A DNA stretch of 20,442 bases from Rhodospirillaceae bacterium (GCA_002691085.1 NZGX01000014.1:1-20442), one strand, 5' to 3'; shown: positions 8,522 to 16,923, counted from the stretch's first letter. Program-made: numbers and translations. Notes: generated from the letters alone by a model not told the origin.

Positions 8522-9622
8522 CTATTCATCATTTTTTGTATTAATTAAATTACCATTTATAAAAAAACTTATAGAATCATTATCAGTTACCATTACAGAT
8601 AATTCATCATTTAAAGGGAGCTCATAAAGCTCCTCAACACCCAGGGCCTTTTCAGAGACTAGATCAGGACCATTCATTACCCTTAAGTAAGTCTTTCTAA
8701 TGGCTTGAATTTCAATTTTTTCAATATCTTTATTTTTGACCATATTATCTGGAATTAATAATTTATAGAAAACACGCTCTAAATTACTTGTTTGCGTTGG
8801 TTTATTAGCATCTTCATTTGCATCAGAAGTATTCCTATCAGACTTCTCAGGTTCTTTATCTTTACTTATTAAATCGTTTAGATTTGAGTTACTGGTATCT
8901 TCTTGTTGTTTATTTTTCACCTCTTGAATGTCTTCTTTTTCTAAAGAGTCATCTTTAAAATTTTGACTCAGAGTACTACTAGTGAACTCCTCTAATGAAG
9001 TTTTCTGATTTGGAGCATCTAAAGTATTATTATTTTTTACAATCTCTGGGCTGGTAGCCATATTTCCATTACCATTTTCAAAGTCCGAATCAGAGCTTAA
9101 TGAAGATGATAACCTGTCTGGAATGTCTTGAATAATATCAATAGCACTCCTTTCAGAATAAAAAAACGTAAACCAAAATACATAAAAGAAAATACCTGCA
9201 CAGATAGAGATAAATATAAAAGAACCACTTGGCAAACCACTATGTCTTTCTGGCAAAGAAAAGTCATATTCATTATCTTTTTCAACACTTGACGAATTAT
9301 TATTTATGGTACCTATAATTTTGCCACCATCTAGCCCTAAATAGTCAGCATAAGACCTAATAAAACCATATGAATAAGTATTCCCGGGAAGATCTTCAAG
9401 CCTACCATCTTCAATCGCTATTAGATAACTGTATCTTATCCTCAGGAGGTCAGAAACTTCTCTTAAATCGATTTCTTTTCTCATCCTTGTAGAACATAGA
9501 AGTGCTCCTACATCCTTAAAGCTCATCGTGCCATGGTTAGCTTTTTCCTGATCAATTGCATCGTTTGTAGCAACACCAACAATATTAGGAGGTATATCAT
9601 CAAAGGGATCAGAACTACTCAA
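8522..9622 (-). CDS. RodZ-like protein (HTH, one membrane span, DUF4115)
   Basis: 366 residues. A cytoplasmic Cro/CI-type helix-turn-helix (HTH_25) lies at about 35-105. One hydrophobic span covers about 133-155. A long polar linker rich in Ser, Asn, Asp, Glu and Lys covers about 160-285. A C-terminal DUF4115-like beta domain ends the protein (IQAIRKTYLRVM near 307 to SFFINGNLI near the end). This is the RodZ architecture; RodZ links MreB filaments to the membrane and helps set rod shape. The start is TTG (9622-9620) behind AGGAAG (9636-9631) with eight bases between. A later in-frame ATG near residue 33 lacks a well-placed site. It leads the run toward prmC. Whether this homologue acts in cell shape is inferred from architecture. 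Confidence 0.85.
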   Translation of the reverse strand: MSSSDPFDDIPPNIVGVATNDAIDQEKANHGTMSFKDVGALLCSTRMRKEIDLREVSDLLRIRYSYLIAIEDGRLEDLPGNTYSYGFIRSYADYLGLDGGKIIGTINNNSSSVEKDNEYDFSLPERHSGLPSGSFIFISICAGIFFYVFWFTFFYSERSAIDIIQDIPDRLSSSLSSDSDFENGNGNMATSPEIVKNNNTLDAPNQKTSLEEFTSSTLSQNFKDDSLEKEDIQEVKNKQQEDTSNSNLNDLISKDKEPEKSDRNTSDANEDANKPTQTSNLERVFYKLLIPDNMVKNKDIEKIEIQAIRKTYLRVMNGPDLVSEKALGVEELYELPLNDELSVMVTDNDSISFFINGNLINTKNDE

Positions 9623-9780
9623 AATTAAGTCTTCCTTTTTATTGCCTTAGGTATAAATTGTTTATGAAATTAACACATAAATTATTTTTAAAGCTAACAC
9701 ATTAGAGCACATAGCTCCACCAAAGATTACAAGTCATGGTCTAAAAAATCAAAATTGATAATCATTTATACAAAACTCTT

Positions 9781-10989
9781 CTATTGGTCTAAATCAAAAG
9801 CTTTATGTAAACAAACTAAAGCTTCCTTTGTAAATGCAGCCTTAATCAGAACGCTTACTTTTATTTCAGACGTAGAAATTACCTCTATGTTTATATTCTT
9901 TTCTGCGAGTGCTTTGAACATTGTCTTTGCAACCCCAGCATGTGATTTCATACCAACTCCAACGACAGAAACTTTGGAGACGTCATCATCTATAAGAAGC
10001 TTCCTCCATTTAATCTCTTGATTATTCTCTACTGCATTCTTCGCAGATAAAAGCTCATGTTTAGAAACAGTAAATGTTAAATCTGTCGACCCGTCCTCAG
10101 AAACATTCTGTACAATCATATCCACATTAATATTATACTCAGATAAAGTATGAAATATTGAAGCAGCTATTCCTGGTCTATCCTCTACAGATACGAGTGT
10201 TATTTTTGCTTCGTCCATGCTATGTGCAATTCCGCTAACAATTTCTTTTTCCACAACTTTCTCCTCACTGCATATAAGTGTCCCAGGCGCACCTGAAAAT
10301 GAAGATAAAACTCTTAAGGAAACGTTAAATTTCATTGCAAGCTCAACTGATCTTGTCTGAAGAACCTTCGCCCCCAGTGAGGCCATTTCAAGCATTTCCT
10401 CGTAAGTAATTTTATCTATTTTTCTTGCATTTTTCACAATTCTAGGATCAGAGGTATATACCCCATCAACATCAGTATAAATATCACAATAATTAGCATC
10501 AACTGAGGCAGCAATAGCTACTGCTGTTATATCAGAACCACCTCGGCCAAGAGTAACTATATCATTCTTCTTATTAACCCCTTGAAAACCTGGCACAACA
10601 ACAACTTCCCCTCTATCCAAATGAGAAAGGATTTTTGAAGTATCAATTGAATCAATCAAAGCCTTGGCATGAGCATCATTTGCAAGTATTGGGATCTGCC
10701 ACCCCAAAAGAGATATGGAGCTAATATTTAAATCCTGAAGGGCTATTGACATTAAACCGCTTGTAATTTGCTCTCCAGCTGAAACTACTACGTCATATTC
10801 TCTTAGGTTATAAGAAGAGGGAAAATCCTTACAATAACCAACAAGTTGATTAGTTACACCTGCCATTGCCGACACAACAACAATTACCTTATTGCCTTTA
10901 TCAACTTCAGACTTAACTTTATTAGCTGCAGATCTTATTTTAGGGATATCTGCAACTGATGTTCCTCCAAACTTCTGAACAATCTTCAT
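9781..10989 (-). CDS. lysC: Aspartate kinase
   Basis: 402 residues. The amino-acid kinase domain (about 1-245) starts with KFGGTSV (5-11) and carries the substrate-binding TLGRGGSDITAVA and DIYTDVDGVYTSDPRI. Two C-terminal ACT domains (about 262-402; one includes VEDRPGIAASIFHTLSEYNI) are the usual site for feedback by lysine and/or threonine. It phosphorylates aspartate, the first step toward lysine, threonine, methionine and diaminopimelate. The ATG has GGAG five bases upstream. It is divergent from ubiG. The 158-bp gap to the RodZ-like gene holds no gene; I note only a weak hairpin (GAGC/GCTC) there. Confidence 0.97.
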   Translation of the reverse strand: MKIVQKFGGTSVADIPKIRSAANKVKSEVDKGNKVIVVVSAMAGVTNQLVGYCKDFPSSYNLREYDVVVSAGEQITSGLMSIALQDLNISSISLLGWQIPILANDAHAKALIDSIDTSKILSHLDRGEVVVVPGFQGVNKKNDIVTLGRGGSDITAVAIAASVDANYCDIYTDVDGVYTSDPRIVKNARKIDKITYEEMLEMASLGAKVLQTRSVELAMKFNVSLRVLSSFSGAPGTLICSEEKVVEKEIVSGIAHSMDEAKITLVSVEDRPGIAASIFHTLSEYNINVDMIVQNVSEDGSTDLTFTVSKHELLSAKNAVENNQEIKWRKLLIDDDVSKVSVVGVGMKSHAGVAKTMFKALAEKNINIEVISTSEIKVSVLIKAAFTKEALVCLHKAFDLDQ

Positions 10990-11044
10990 CAGAACTCCAA
11001 AAATCTATACATTTATTAAGACAGAAAAGTATATCTAGTATAGG

Positions 11045-11072
11045 TTTACAAAATAATAAACTTATACATAAT
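11045..11072 (+). promoter_or_regulatory. Candidate sigma-70 promoter for ubiG
   Basis: -35 TTTACA (11045-11050) and -10 CATAAT (11067-11072), each 5/6, with a 16-bp spacer in the lysC-ubiG divergent gap. It would give a leader of about 64 nt. A second TATAAT at 11094-11099 lacks a convincing -35. Confidence 0.4.
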
Positions 11073-11142
11073 TTATCATTAATTCTTCAACTATATAATT
11101 AATTTGTACTAAAGAGAACTTAAGCATTTCAGGAACCTTTAT

Positions 11143-11904
11143 ATGTCTAAACAATTTAAAGACTTTTCCATAACTTCTTCACAAGACCCTGATGAAGTGT
11201 CAAATTTTACAAATTTATCTAATTATTGGTGGGATGATAAGGGACCATTTAGGCTTTTACATGAAATTAATCCTGTCAGAATTAAATATATAATAGATAG
11301 TTGTAGCAGTCATTTTAACAAAGATTTAGCTAATGATAATGCCTTTAAGAATCTTAAACTCTTCGATGTTGGAACCGGCGGTGGGTTAATTGCTGAACCA
11401 TTATCTCGGGTAGGGTTTAAAGTGACAGGAATAGACCCATCTGATAAGAATGTTACTATTGCAAAAAATCACTCAAAAATAAAAAAACTAGATATTAATT
11501 ATATTCAAGGCAGCCCTGAGGATAGGAAATTTGATGGATTATACTTTGATGTAATTTTGGCTCTTGAAGTTGCAGAACATGTATCAAATGTAGAGTTATT
11601 TGTTAAATCATTATGTAACAAACTTAACCCAGGTGGAATTATTATATTTTCCACCATTAATAAAACTATTAAGAGCCTATTTTTAGCTAAATTTTCTGCT
11701 GAATATATTCTCTCTTGGGTTCCAAAAGGGACTCATGACTGGAACAAATTTCTAAAACCCAGTGAGCTGTCTAGAGAAATAAGAAATAATAAATTAGACA
11801 TTGTTTCCATTAAAGGTCTAAAATTTTCCACTAAGAGCCCAGCATGGCATTTATCCAAAGATGTCTCAATGAACTATTTTCTTGCCGCTACAAAACAAGG
11901 CTAA
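11143..11904 (+). CDS. ubiG: Ubiquinone biosynthesis O-methyltransferase UbiG
   Basis: 253 residues. The UbiG N-terminal signature is present: WWDDKGPFRLLHEINPVR (about 29-46). The class I SAM-methyltransferase fold has motif I DVGTGGG at 75-81 and LEVAEHV at 141-147. It performs the two O-methylations of the ubiquinone ring, usually at the inner membrane face, so the organism respires with ubiquinone. AGGA (11131-11134) lies eight bases before the ATG. It is convergent with the DUF1178 gene, with five bases between the stop codons and no terminator visible. Confidence 0.95.
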   Translation: MSKQFKDFSITSSQDPDEVSNFTNLSNYWWDDKGPFRLLHEINPVRIKYIIDSCSSHFNKDLANDNAFKNLKLFDVGTGGGLIAEPLSRVGFKVTGIDPSDKNVTIAKNHSKIKKLDINYIQGSPEDRKFDGLYFDVILALEVAEHVSNVELFVKSLCNKLNPGGIIIFSTINKTIKSLFLAKFSAEYILSWVPKGTHDWNKFLKPSELSREIRNNKLDIVSIKGLKFSTKSPAWHLSKDVSMNYFLAATKQG

Positions 11905-11909
11905 TAATA

Positions 11910-12383
11910 CTATGAAGTTTTTCGCTTTACCCATGGAAGTACAGCTACATCAATACCTTCATCCATAAGTTCTTCAGTCTCATCCACTGTTGCTTTACCA
12001 TAAATACCTCTGGCATCAGTTTCCCCATAATGGATTTTTCTTACTTCTTCAGGAAATTTCTCCCCTACATTCTCAAAATTCTTTTCAATTGTAGCCTGTA
12101 ACTCATTCAATGCCTCTGCAGTTTTTTTCATTGCTTCTGTCATTTCAACAGTTGCAGATAATTCTTTAATTTTATTTTTACCCTCAGCATAATTAGACTT
12201 AGCCATATCTTCTTTCAATGACCGTGAAATATTTGGAGCCATCGGGGCTTTCTTTATCTTAGTGCTACTGCAAACAGGGCAAGATATCTTTCTACTTTTC
12301 CTAAGAAAATCATAAGCAGAGCTGTTCTTAAACCAAGACTCAAATTGATGCTCTTTCTCACATATTAAATCGAAGACAATCAT
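11910..12383 (-). CDS. DUF1178 family protein
   Basis: 157 residues. The conserved start MIVFDLICEKEHQFESWF is followed by CPVC (35-38). C8 and H12 with C35 and C38 look like a zinc-ribbon or rubredoxin-like metal site. The C-terminal half has the conserved KIHYGETDARGIYGKATVDE block. The function is unknown. The family is widespread in Alpha- and Betaproteobacteria and commonly sits beside a nitrilase-family gene and near ubiG/lysC, as here. AAAGG lies seven bases before the ATG. The nitrilase gene is 66 bp upstream on the same strand. Confidence 0.92.
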   Translation of the reverse strand: MIVFDLICEKEHQFESWFKNSSAYDFLRKSRKISCPVCSSTKIKKAPMAPNISRSLKEDMAKSNYAEGKNKIKELSATVEMTEAMKKTAEALNELQATIEKNFENVGEKFPEEVRKIHYGETDARGIYGKATVDETEELMDEGIDVAVLPWVKRKTS

Positions 12384-12449
12384 CTGTTTACCTTTTGCAA
12401 AGAAGGAATATTATTTATATTTTAATCCAAAGTTAAATATTTTTAAAAA

Positions 12450-13280
12450 CTAAAATTTATAATTTTTATCGTAAGATAATGAAGGAATCTTCTTTCTAGC
12501 TATATCTGACTTTTCAATATCAATTTCAGAAAATATTATATTTGAACTTGGGCCTGCATCTGCCAAAACATACCCCCATGGATCAACTATTAGAGAATGA
12601 CCATATGTTTGCCTCTCACCTGGATGATCACCTACCTGAGCTGGGGCAAAAATAAATGCCCCTGTTTCAATTGCGCGCGCTCTTAATAAAGCATGCCAAT
12701 GCGCCTTTCCAGTTGCTAAAGTAAAGGCTGATGGCACACAAATCATTTTTGCACCTAATTTTGCAATATCCCTATATAAATAGGGAAATCTAAGATCATA
12801 GCATATCGTAAGTCCTACTTTACCCCAAGGGGTAGAACCTACTGACAAATATTTACCTGGAGTATACGTAGAGCTCTCAAAATATGTATGACCATTCCCC
12901 AAATCAACGTCAAACATATGTATTTTATCGTAATATGAAATTACTTCTCCAGATGAGTTAATTAAATAACTACGATTGACTAACGAGCCATCATTAAGCA
13001 AGATAGTAAGACTCCCACAATTTAACCAAATAGAATTTTCCTTTGCAATCTTTTTATATGCTCTTAATGCAATATGATCATCTTCACTCATTGCAGAAGT
13101 CAATATATTTTTCTTACCCCATTCCATCATTGATGAATTTTCTGGAAGAAAAATAAAATCAGCTTTTTCACTAATTGCAGAATCAATTAAATTTATTGAT
13201 GTTTCAATATTCTTAATCATATCATTATTTGAATTAAGTTGGATACAGGCAGCTTTAAAGATATTTTTTCTTTTATTCAT
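12450..13280 (-). CDS. Nitrilase-family carbon-nitrogen hydrolase (Nit1/Nit2-like)
   Basis: 276 residues. The catalytic triad of the family is visible: Glu in FLPENS (about 47), Lys in YYDKIHMFDVD (about 119), and Cys in GLTICYDLRFPYLYR (about 160). The YDLRFP motif and the C-terminal HSLIVDPWG segment are typical of the Nit branch, whose known members are omega-amidases or deaminated-glutathione amidases. The exact substrate cannot be read from the sequence. It has an ATG start without a clear Shine-Dalgarno and is divergent from the TPR-methyltransferase gene. In many alphaproteobacteria grxC and comF lie on its upstream side; neither is here. Confidence 0.93.
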   Translation of the reverse strand: MNKRKNIFKAACIQLNSNNDMIKNIETSINLIDSAISEKADFIFLPENSSMMEWGKKNILTSAMSEDDHIALRAYKKIAKENSIWLNCGSLTILLNDGSLVNRSYLINSSGEVISYYDKIHMFDVDLGNGHTYFESSTYTPGKYLSVGSTPWGKVGLTICYDLRFPYLYRDIAKLGAKMICVPSAFTLATGKAHWHALLRARAIETGAFIFAPAQVGDHPGERQTYGHSLIVDPWGYVLADAGPSSNIIFSEIDIEKSDIARKKIPSLSYDKNYKF

Positions 13281-13287
13281 AATTATT

Positions 13288-13316
13288 TTAACTTTTTATT
13301 TAAATAAAATTATACT
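13288..13316 (+). promoter_or_regulatory. Candidate divergent promoter region (TPR-methyltransferase / nitrilase)
   Basis: On the plus strand TTAACT (13288-13293, 4/6) and TATACT (13311-13316, 5/6) are 17 bp apart, giving a leader of about 68 nt for the TPR-methyltransferase gene. On the minus strand a perfect TATAAT (13314-13309) overlaps it and could serve the nitrilase gene. The region is AT-rich, so chance matches are likely. Confidence 0.35.
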
Positions 13317-13377
13317 ATATCTTAATAAAACAATTTAACACTACAAATTGGATTTTGAAGCTAATAACAACTATATC

Positions 13378-13383
13378 AAGGAG
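13378..13383 (+). promoter_or_regulatory. Strong Shine-Dalgarno that sets a CTG start
   Basis: AAGGAG at 13378-13383 is followed by seven bases and then CTG at 13391. An in-frame TAA at 13385-13387 lies within that spacer, so translation in this frame cannot begin earlier. This site argues for initiation at CTG. Confidence 0.7.
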
Positions 13384-13390
13384 ATAAAAG

Positions 13391-15262
13391 CTGAAACCAT
13401 CTTCATCGACACTTAAAAGTTTAGAAAAACTGTATAAGGGTGGAGAATTAACAACTACGCTATATAGAGCAAAGGTAGTTGAAGAAAAATTTCCTAACGA
13501 TGAAATTATATTAAATTTAATTGGCTCAATATATTACAGATTAGGTGAAACTGATCGCGCATCTTCATATTACAAAAAACTTTTAAAGTTAAACCCAAAT
13601 AATCTTCAGGCAATAATAAACCTCGGAACTTTATATAATGATAAAGGAAAGAAAGAACTTGCACTAAAATATTTTTCAGTAGCTTGCAAACAGGCTCCTG
13701 AAAATAATAAATACGTCAGAAAATTCCTTAAGACTTTCCAAACAACTTCCTTCACAGTATATAATGAGGATATTGCTAAAATCATATTAACATTGCTTGC
13801 CAAACCAAGTCTATTAAAACCAATTCAACTGTCCTATTCTATATTCTCACTCCTAAAAAAACACCCAGAAACTATAGACATATTGAATAATTTTCATAGG
13901 TTAAATGAAGAGTCGTTTCAAGAAAGCACAATAGAAAAAATCAAAGATATTAAATTACTCAAAGAATATATGGAACTAGCCCCTATCACTGATATACAGT
14001 TTGAAGCGATCCTATTGCGTCTTAGAAGTTTAATTATAAAAAGACAATTAAAAAATTATTCTACAGATTTGGATTTTACTACTTCGTTGTCCATTCAATG
14101 TTTTGTAAATGAATATATTTTTTATGAGTCAGAAGATGATACTAGTAACATAATTAAGTTAGAAAAAAGAATAGACAAAGCATCTAAAGATAAAAAAGAA
14201 TTGTCTATGAATGATATTGTTACCCTTGCTCTTTTTCGACCTATTAGTAAATATAATTGGAAAAAGGAGATTAATAATCAAAATCAGGACCATAGAATAA
14301 AAAAATTATTAAAAATACAAATAGAAGAAGTGCATGAAGAGGTTACTATATCAAAATCAATTAAAAAAATAAAAAATATATCAAACAAAGTTTCAAAATT
14401 AGTGAGAAACCAATATGAAGAAAACCCTTACCCAAGATGGATAAAAACTGGCTTTCCAGAACAAGCTATTTCCTTAGAATCACTTAAAAAAAATTTTGGT
14501 CTACAGAAGAACGAAAAAGAATATAAAAATAAAAAAATCACTAAAGTATTAATAGCTGGATGTGGAACAGGCCAGCACTCAATAGCTTCATCAAGAAGAT
14601 ATAGAAATTCTGAAATTACGGCGATAGATCTCAGTTTAAAGAGCCTTAGTTATGCATTCAGAAAAACTAAAGAATATGATATTGATAATATTAATTATCT
14701 TCATGGTGATATTTTAGATGTAGATGCTTTATATGGTGAATTTGACATTATTGAGTCAGCTGGGGTTTTACATCATATGGATGATCCTATAAAAGGATGG
14801 AAAAAATTAATGGGTAAACTAGCTCCAAATGGATTAATGATGATAGGTTTATATAGTAAAATAGCTAGAGAAGATATTAACAATGTTCGTAAAAGTATAT
14901 TAAAAGAAAATATTCCAGGAACAGAAAATGGGATTAGAAAATTTCGTTCATTAAAGATAAATAACTGGCTTATAAACAACCCATCTATAACAGTAAGTAG
15001 AGATTTTTTTACATTAAGCGAGTGTAGAGATTTATTCTTTCACGTAAAAGAACACACATTTGATTTATTGCAAATTAAAGAAATTTTAAATGATTTAAAC
15101 CTAAAATTCCTGGGATTTGCATCTTACGCAAAACTTAGATCTTTCATAAAAAACTATCCTGGCGAAGACTCTATCTACTCTCTAGATTTATGGCATGAGT
15201 TCGAACTCAAAAATCGTTCAGCATTTTCAGGAATGTATCAATTTTGGGTTACAAAAAAATGA
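13391..15262 (+). CDS. TPR repeat - SAM-dependent methyltransferase fusion (CTG start)
   Basis: 623 codons if read from CTG at 13391. The reading frame is open from the stop at 13385, and the first ATG/GTG/TTG is TTG 13793 (residue 135), which lacks a visible ribosome site. Residues 1-134 are clearly protein: about three TPR repeats (for example IGSIYYRLGETDRASSYYKK, then LGTLYNDKGKKELALKYF). A helical middle region follows. A class I methyltransferase has RNQYEENPYPRW ending near 350, motif I LIAGCGTGQHS near 389-396 and LHHMDDP near 461. From memory, TPR-methyltransferases with the QYEENPYPRW motif occur in other marine bacteria; their substrate is unknown. The TPR part suggests a protein partner or substrate. 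The NDUFAF5-like gene begins 19 bp downstream. A shorter protein from 13793 is the alternative. Confidence 0.85.
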   Translation: MKPSSSTLKSLEKLYKGGELTTTLYRAKVVEEKFPNDEIILNLIGSIYYRLGETDRASSYYKKLLKLNPNNLQAIINLGTLYNDKGKKELALKYFSVACKQAPENNKYVRKFLKTFQTTSFTVYNEDIAKIILTLLAKPSLLKPIQLSYSIFSLLKKHPETIDILNNFHRLNEESFQESTIEKIKDIKLLKEYMELAPITDIQFEAILLRLRSLIIKRQLKNYSTDLDFTTSLSIQCFVNEYIFYESEDDTSNIIKLEKRIDKASKDKKELSMNDIVTLALFRPISKYNWKKEINNQNQDHRIKKLLKIQIEEVHEEVTISKSIKKIKNISNKVSKLVRNQYEENPYPRWIKTGFPEQAISLESLKKNFGLQKNEKEYKNKKITKVLIAGCGTGQHSIASSRRYRNSEITAIDLSLKSLSYAFRKTKEYDIDNINYLHGDILDVDALYGEFDIIESAGVLHHMDDPIKGWKKLMGKLAPNGLMMIGLYSKIAREDINNVRKSILKENIPGTENGIRKFRSLKINNWLINNPSITVSRDFFTLSECRDLFFHVKEHTFDLLQIKEILNDLNLKFLGFASYAKLRSFIKNYPGEDSIYSLDLWHEFELKNRSAFSGMYQFWVTKK

Positions 15263-15281
15263 CTAGAAAGAGTTAAAAGAG

Positions 15282-16157
15282 ATGAGCAATTTCCCAATTA
15301 TTTTTGACCGTAAGAAAGTCAAAAAAAACCGTAATAGATTTTCTCCCAACTTAAATAAAGAGGTTGAGCAAATAAATACAATTGGGTTGGAATTATGTGA
15401 TAGATTAAGTGATGTAAAAAAAAAATTTAAATCAGCTCTTGTTTTAGGCGATGATGTTCTAAAAAATGAATCGTACTTGAGAAACAAATATAAAATTGAA
15501 AAAGTAGTTTGTGGAGATCTATCTTATAAGAGGCTAAAAAAAATAAGTAATAAAATAGATACTGTTTGCCTTGATGAAGAACTTCTCCCCTTTAAAGACA
15601 ATATATTTGACCTAATTATAGCTAATTTTTGCCTGCAATGGGCCAATGATTTGCCTGGTTCACTGATACAATTGAGACGATTACTGAAACCAGATGGTTT
15701 ATTCATCGCAACACTCCCAGGGGGATCTACATTAAGCGAATTAAGGGAATCTTTTAATAATGCAGAAATGGAAATAAAAGGGGGAGTTACTCCTAGAGTA
15801 TCTCCATTTGTAGATATTAAAGATGCAGGAAATCTTTTGATAAGAACTGGATTTTCTCTTCCAGTCGCTGAAAAAGATCTCTATACTCTTAAGTTTGATA
15901 ATCTGATGCTCTTGTTCAATGCTTTAAGATCCTACGGTCAAAGCAACGTTCTTGTTGAGAGGTGTAAAAATCTTACAACTTTAAATTTGTTTAAAAAAGT
16001 GGAGGACTTTTACCTTAAGCGATTCTCCCTATCTAATAATCAAATACAAGTATCCCTTGAAGTAATTACTCTAACAGGATGGTCTCCATCAGGTAATCAA
16101 CAAAAACCTCTTACTCCTGGCTCTGCTCAACATTCACTATCTGACTTTGTAAAATAA
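15282..16157 (+). CDS. NDUFAF5-like / BioC-like SAM methyltransferase-fold protein
   Basis: 291 residues. It starts with FDRKKVKKNRNRF, the conserved N-terminus of the alphaproteobacterial/mitochondrial NDUFAF5 family. It carries FDLIIANFCLQWANDLPGSL and LKPDGLFIATLPGGSTLSEL, also typical. In mitochondria NDUFAF5 hydroxylates an arginine of a complex I subunit; a similar role in complex I assembly is inferred. The SAM-binding glycine loop is poor here (LVLGDDVLKN instead of a GxGxG form). A run of ten A residues at 15416-15425 lies just before it, but the frame continues normally across. It sits 19 bp after the TPR-methyltransferase and 8 bp before sfsA, so co-transcription is likely. The Shine-Dalgarno is weak. 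Confidence 0.82.
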   Translation: MSNFPIIFDRKKVKKNRNRFSPNLNKEVEQINTIGLELCDRLSDVKKKFKSALVLGDDVLKNESYLRNKYKIEKVVCGDLSYKRLKKISNKIDTVCLDEELLPFKDNIFDLIIANFCLQWANDLPGSLIQLRRLLKPDGLFIATLPGGSTLSELRESFNNAEMEIKGGVTPRVSPFVDIKDAGNLLIRTGFSLPVAEKDLYTLKFDNLMLLFNALRSYGQSNVLVERCKNLTTLNLFKKVEDFYLKRFSLSNNQIQVSLEVITLTGWSPSGNQQKPLTPGSAQHSLSDFVK

Positions 16158-16165
16158 GAGAATAT

Positions 16166-16888
16166 ATGAAATTTAATACTCCCCTCATTGAAGGTAAGCT
16201 TATCAAAAGATATAAGAGATTCCTTGCCGACGTAAAACTTAAAAATGGTGAAGTTGTTACTGCACATTGCGCAAATCCAGGTTCAATGCAAACGGTAAAC
16301 ATAGTAGATTCTAAAGTTTGGCTCTCTCCATCAAAAAATCCTAATCGAAAGTTAAAATATACATGGGAAATAATTGAAATTGCTAAAAATAAAATTGGAA
16401 TTAATACAAGTTTACCAAATACTATTGTTAAAGAAGCAATCAATGAGAAACAAATTCCTGAACTTAAGGGATATACAAGTCTAAAATCAGAAGTAAAGTA
16501 TGGTAAAAATTCCAGAATAGATATTCTCTTAAGATCTGATTTGAAACCAGATTGTTATGTTGAGGTTAAAAATGTTACAATGCGAAGGAGAAGTAAGGAT
16601 AATAATATTGCAGAATTTCCAGACTCGGTAACTGCAAGAGGTAAGAAACACCTTTTAGAATTAACAGAAATGGTTTCACTTGGCTTTCGTAGTGTAATGT
16701 TTTTTCTAATACAAAGGGAAGATTGCGATTATTTTTCGATAGCAGAAGACATTGACCCGGATTATGCAGTTACATTAGATAAAGCAATGGAAGCTGGGGT
16801 TGAACTATTGTGCTATAAATGTAAATTAACCCCAAAATTTATAGAAATTACTTCACCAGTTCAGTATATAAAAGAACTAAAACCATAA
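16166..16888 (+). CDS. sfsA: Sugar fermentation stimulation protein homologue SfsA
   Basis: 240 residues, usual length. An OB-like N-terminal part carries FLADVKLKNGE and AHCANPGSMQ. A nuclease-like domain follows with the family's D...ExK arrangement (SRIDILL near 113; CYVEVKNVTM near 131) and FPDSVTARGKKHL. SfsA proteins have a PD-(D/E)xK-like fold and bind DNA. The name comes from an Escherichia coli maltose-metabolism phenotype, and the true role is unclear. It lies eight bases after the NDUFAF5-like gene and 35 bases before map on the same strand. Confidence 0.94.
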   Translation: MKFNTPLIEGKLIKRYKRFLADVKLKNGEVVTAHCANPGSMQTVNIVDSKVWLSPSKNPNRKLKYTWEIIEIAKNKIGINTSLPNTIVKEAINEKQIPELKGYTSLKSEVKYGKNSRIDILLRSDLKPDCYVEVKNVTMRRRSKDNNIAEFPDSVTARGKKHLLELTEMVSLGFRSVMFFLIQREDCDYFSIAEDIDPDYAVTLDKAMEAGVELLCYKCKLTPKFIEITSPVQYIKELKP

Positions 16889-16923
16889 AAAAATATATTT
16901 TAATTTTAGACAGATAATTAATT

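Noticed and set aside
10990..13390. Switch from mostly minus-strand to mostly plus-strand genes, considered as a replication origin
   Set aside because: No DnaA-box cluster and no dnaA, parA or gidA genes are present, and the DUF1178/nitrilase pair breaks the pattern. Strand layout alone is too weak.
13606..13803. Minus-strand open frame opposite the TPR region
   Set aside because: It is the complement of the TPR-coding stretch, which has clear repeat structure on the plus strand.
13793..15262. Shorter version of the TPR-methyltransferase starting at TTG 13793
   Set aside because: No ribosome site precedes this TTG, and the 134 codons upstream in the same frame encode TPR repeats behind a strong Shine-Dalgarno.
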